Origin: Flavobacteriales bacterium UBA5871
Lineage (GTDB): Bacteria > Bacteroidota > Bacteroidia > Flavobacteriales_D > Crocinitomicaceae
Length of the DNA: 6,197 nt
Direction of reading: 5' to 3'
Assembly (NCBI GenBank): GCA_002432085.1
Contig: DJFN01000132.1
Location: 5,444-11,640 of the forward strand
Numbering within the stretch: position 1 is the stretch's first letter; every line of letters starts with the position of its first letter. Shown in pieces: positions 3,853 to 6,197 of this stretch. The notes beneath the pieces are model-generated. The model was not told the DNA's origin. It was given only the letters and a program-made list of their open reading frames with translations, and did not search any database. Made by a program: the position numbers and the translations under genes.

Positions 3853-5730
3853 ATGTTCCCGAAGACCAGTACGCCGAGATGGATCATCATTCTGATAGAC
3901 CTGCTGCTTTCAGCTTTTTCGCTGTTTGCGGCCTACATCGTACGCTTCGACCTGAAAGCCGATAAAGCGCTCTGGCTGGCCGAATGGGAAATTCTCTCCA
4001 AGTCTATTATTATCTTTTTTGTCGTTCGGTTCCTGACGTTTTACTTCTTCAAGATCCACAAAGGCATGATCCGTCACACGTCGACGGTGGATTTCCGACG
4101 CCTGTTCATTGCCGTTACGACCAGCTCGGTGATCTTTTTTGCGCTGGGACTCGTTCGCTATTTCTTCGTCGATGGCTATTTCCTGTTCCCGTCGTCGGTT
4201 CTGATCATGGAATACCTGATCTGCGTGTTCCTGGTAACGGTTTCGCGTTTTACGATCAAGCTGTGGTACCTCGAATCGGTGAAAACGAAAGAAGAGCAGG
4301 TGCGCGTGCTGATTTACGGTGCGGGCATTTCCGGACTGATCGCGAAACGTACGATCGAACGCGATGTGCTGATCAATTTCAAAGTCGTTGGCTTTCTCGA
4401 CGATAACCGCAAGATCACCGGGACGCGCATCGAAGGCGTGCCCGTTTTTCATACGGCGTCGCTGGAACAGATCCTCAAAGACGAAGCCATTACGCAAGTC
4501 ATTATCGCGATCCAGAATCCGGAAGAGGAAAACCAGGCGCGTGTGGTCGAATTGTGCCTCGATGCCGGCGTTGAAGTGAAAAAAGTGCCGAGTCCGCGCA
4601 GCTGGATCAACGGAGAATTCTCTGCCCGACAGATCGCGCAGGTGAACATCGAAGATTTGCTGGGACGCAAGCCGATCGTGCTGAATCAGGACAAAATCGC
4701 TGAGGAATTAAGCGGAAAAGTAGTACTGATCACCGGTGCTGCCGGCTCGATCGGAAGTGGACTGGTTCGACAGGTCGCGCGTTACAATCCGCAATTGCTG
4801 GTGCTGCTCGATCAGGCCGAGTCGCCGTTGTATGAATTGCAGCTCGAAATCGCGCAGGATTTTCCGGATTGTGCTATCGAAATCGTGATGGGCGATATCC
4901 GCAACCAGTCGCGCATGGAACAGCTGTTTGCGAAGTTTCGTCCGGCATGGGTTTTCCACGCCGCAGCCTATAAACACGTGCCGATGATGGAAGACAATCC
5001 GTCGGAAGCCGTATGGACGAATATCAAGGGAACCAGCTACCTCGTCGATCTTGCCATTAAGTTCGAAACGTACAAATTCGTGATGATCTCGACCGACAAA
5101 GCCGTGAATCCGACCAATGTAATGGGCGCCTCGAAGCGCATTGCGGAAATGGTGGCTCAGCAGGCCGGTTCGTTGCATAAAACGCAATTCATCACGACGC
5201 GTTTTGGTAACGTGCTCGGTTCCAACGGTTCCGTGATTCCGTTGTTTAAAAAACAGATCGAGCAGGGCGGACCAATTACCGTAACGGACGAGCGCGTGAC
5301 GCGTTTCTTTATGACCATCCCGGAAGCTTGTCAGCTGGTACTCGATGCCGGTGTGATGGGTAACGGAGGAGAGATTTTCGTCTTCGACATGGGACAATCG
5401 GTGAAAATCGTCGACCTGGCGAAAAACATGATTCGCCTGAGCGGTTTGGTGCTTGGAAAAGATATTGAGATCAAATACACGGGGCTGCGTCCGGGAGAAA
5501 AACTGTACGAAGAGCTGCTCAACGAAAGCGAGAACACCTTGCCGACGCACCATCCGAAGATTCTCAAGGCGAAAGTGCGTGATGTAGCGCCGGAACAGGC
5601 GTCGCAGATTGAACAATTGATTCAACAGGTCGGAAGTATTGACAACATGCAGCTCGTGGGGCTGATGAAAGCGATCGTTCCCGAATTTATTTCCAATAAT
5701 TCCGAGTTTTCAGCGCTCGACAACAACTAA
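3853..5730 (+). CDS. Membrane-anchored nucleotide-sugar 4,6-dehydratase (PglF/WbpM/CapD/FlaA1 family)
   Basis: The 625-residue protein has the layout of the large, membrane-bound class. Four hydrophobic helices lie at about 10-30, 48-68, 84-106 and 110-135. A first Rossmann-like domain carries YGAGISG (155-161). The catalytic extended-SDR domain follows from about 288, with TGAAGSIGSG (294-303), D348, HAAAYKHVPMME (369-380), STDKAVNPTNVMGASKR (413-429), TTRFGNVLGSNGSVIP (448-463) and a late GLRPGEKLYEELL (544-556). The usual YxxxK is MxxxK (M424, K428), as is typical for PglF and WbpM, where the TDK Thr-Asp-Lys (414-416) serves catalysis. The family converts UDP-GlcNAc to UDP-4-keto-6-deoxy-GlcNAc, the first step to deoxy-amino sugars for O-antigen, capsule or protein glycans. 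The catalytic part is cytosolic. The sugar nucleotide is inferred from family. It is first in a + strand unit with the thioesterase gene 3 nt downstream. The C-terminal tail after about 575 is not conserved-looking. Confidence 0.93.
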   Translation: MFPKTSTPRWIIILIDLLLSAFSLFAAYIVRFDLKADKALWLAEWEILSKSIIIFFVVRFLTFYFFKIHKGMIRHTSTVDFRRLFIAVTTSSVIFFALGLVRYFFVDGYFLFPSSVLIMEYLICVFLVTVSRFTIKLWYLESVKTKEEQVRVLIYGAGISGLIAKRTIERDVLINFKVVGFLDDNRKITGTRIEGVPVFHTASLEQILKDEAITQVIIAIQNPEEENQARVVELCLDAGVEVKKVPSPRSWINGEFSARQIAQVNIEDLLGRKPIVLNQDKIAEELSGKVVLITGAAGSIGSGLVRQVARYNPQLLVLLDQAESPLYELQLEIAQDFPDCAIEIVMGDIRNQSRMEQLFAKFRPAWVFHAAAYKHVPMMEDNPSEAVWTNIKGTSYLVDLAIKFETYKFVMISTDKAVNPTNVMGASKRIAEMVAQQAGSLHKTQFITTRFGNVLGSNGSVIPLFKKQIEQGGPITVTDERVTRFFMTIPEACQLVLDAGVMGNGGEIFVFDMGQSVKIVDLAKNMIRLSGLVLGKDIEIKYTGLRPGEKLYEELLNESENTLPTHHPKILKAKVRDVAPEQASQIEQLIQQVGSIDNMQLVGLMKAIVPEFISNNSEFSALDNN

Positions 5731-5733
5731 AAA

Positions 5734-6141
5734 ATGATACAGCCGCTTCGACTCCAGGTGCGTTTTTCTGACTGCGACATGCTACAGCACGTCAACAATG
5801 CCGTTTACCTGAATTACTTTGAAGAAGCGCGGATTCATTACTTCCGTCAGCTGTTGGGAACCGACTGGGACTGGCAGCGCAACGGTATTCTGCTTCGCAA
5901 GAACGAGCTGGAATACCTCAAGCCGGTTTTCCTGCACGATCCTGTAGAGGTGCATTGCTACCTGAAACACATCGGGGAAAAAAGCTTCACCATGTCGTAT
6001 GAAGTGAAAGTCAAGGGCGAGCTTCGGACCACCGGAACTTCCGTTTTGGTGTGTTTCGATAACCTCGCAGGGCGCAGTATGCCGATCACGCCGAAAATGC
6101 GTGCTGGGCTGGAAAAATTGCCTTTATTATTGGAACAATAA
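5734..6141 (+). CDS. Hotdog-fold acyl-CoA thioesterase (4-hydroxybenzoyl-CoA thioesterase/YbgC type)
   Basis: The 135-residue protein has the typical length and signature of this family: VRFSDCDMLQHVNNAVYLNY (9-28), with the catalytic Asp D15 and the H19-V-N21-N segment, followed by the long hotdog helix (FEEARIHYFRQLL, 29-41). LEYLKPVFLHDPVEVHCYL (59-77) and the sheet strands to about 108 complete a single hotdog domain. Members hydrolyse acyl- or aroyl-CoA thioesters in the cytoplasm, usually as tetramers; the acyl chain preference cannot be read here. It starts 3 nt after the dehydratase stop, in an A-rich context (CTAAAAAATG) without Shine-Dalgarno, so it is almost surely co-transcribed. 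Its link to sugar chemistry is unclear: it may be a housekeeping thioesterase placed in the operon, or supply or recycle acyl groups for glycan or lipid modification. Confidence 0.9.
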   Translation: MIQPLRLQVRFSDCDMLQHVNNAVYLNYFEEARIHYFRQLLGTDWDWQRNGILLRKNELEYLKPVFLHDPVEVHCYLKHIGEKSFTMSYEVKVKGELRTTGTSVLVCFDNLAGRSMPITPKMRAGLEKLPLLLEQ

Positions 6142-6169
6142 TTGTATTAACCGGACAAAAAAATACCGT

Positions 6170-6197
6170 ATGAAGCTGCTTGTCGTTTTGTTCACCC
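6170..6197 (+). CDS. N-terminal start of an unidentified protein (3' end outside window)
   Basis: ATG 6170 opens a frame MKLLVVLFT that runs off the end. The hydrophobic start could be a signal peptide or the first strand of a Rossmann-type enzyme such as a glycosyltransferase. It lies 28 nt after the thioesterase stop on the same strand and probably continues that operon. An A-run (6157-6163) lies upstream; there is no Shine-Dalgarno sequence. Confidence 0.5.

Noticed and set aside
4708..5625. 305-codon open frame on the minus strand opposite the dehydratase
   Set aside because: It lies wholly antisense to the catalytic domain of a clearly conserved gene, its protein is His/Arg-rich with no recognisable motif, and it is explained by codon composition of the sense gene.
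6127..6141. TTATTG/CAATAA dyad over the thioesterase stop as terminator
   Set aside because: It is a six-pair, AT-rich stem with a 3-nt loop and no T-run, and another + strand gene begins 28 nt later.

Overview
The window looks like chromosomal DNA of a member of the Bacteroidota with roughly 50% GC. Three things support this. Start codons lack Shine-Dalgarno sequences. Two genes are preceded at an identical 4-nt distance by Bacteroidota-type -7 elements (TAnnTTTG or a one-base variant). The protein families are ones often found in this phylum. The genus cannot be told from the sequence.

Layout. Positions 1-400 hold the tail of one + strand gene and a small acidic conserved-type hypothetical gene that overlaps it. 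Facing them on the - strand is a CYTH/triphosphate tunnel metalloenzyme gene (446-907). Both converging genes end inside a patch of degenerate 7-bp repeats. A 76-nt divergent promoter region (908-983) then launches a tight three-gene + strand operon: a NodB-type polysaccharide deacetylase (984-1979), a FemAB/GNAT-like acyltransferase (1970-2848) and a FabG-like short-chain dehydrogenase (2827-3537), each overlapping the next.

The 315-nt gap 3538-3852 has no credible gene but is rich in structure. It holds a tandem 25-bp hairpin repeat with a compensatory base-pair change, a 9-bp GC-rich hairpin with a GTAG head (both REP-like), two arrays of degenerate AGGAT octamers in opposite orientation, a weak terminator-like hairpin with a T-run, another imperfect dyad, and the promoter of the next gene.

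From 3853 a second + strand unit begins. It has a four-helix membrane-anchored nucleotide-sugar 4,6-dehydratase of the PglF/WbpM/CapD class (3853-5730), a hotdog acyl-CoA thioesterase 3 nt downstream (5734-6141), and the first nine codons of another gene running off the end (6170-6197).

Taken together, the two + strand units suggest envelope or surface-glycan work: deoxy-amino-sugar precursor synthesis (dehydratase), glycan deacetylation (deacetylase) and acyl or aminoacyl transfer (FemAB-like). The SDR and thioesterase are less clearly tied to this. No clearly new system is visible. The most interesting material is the repeat architecture of the intergenic regions.
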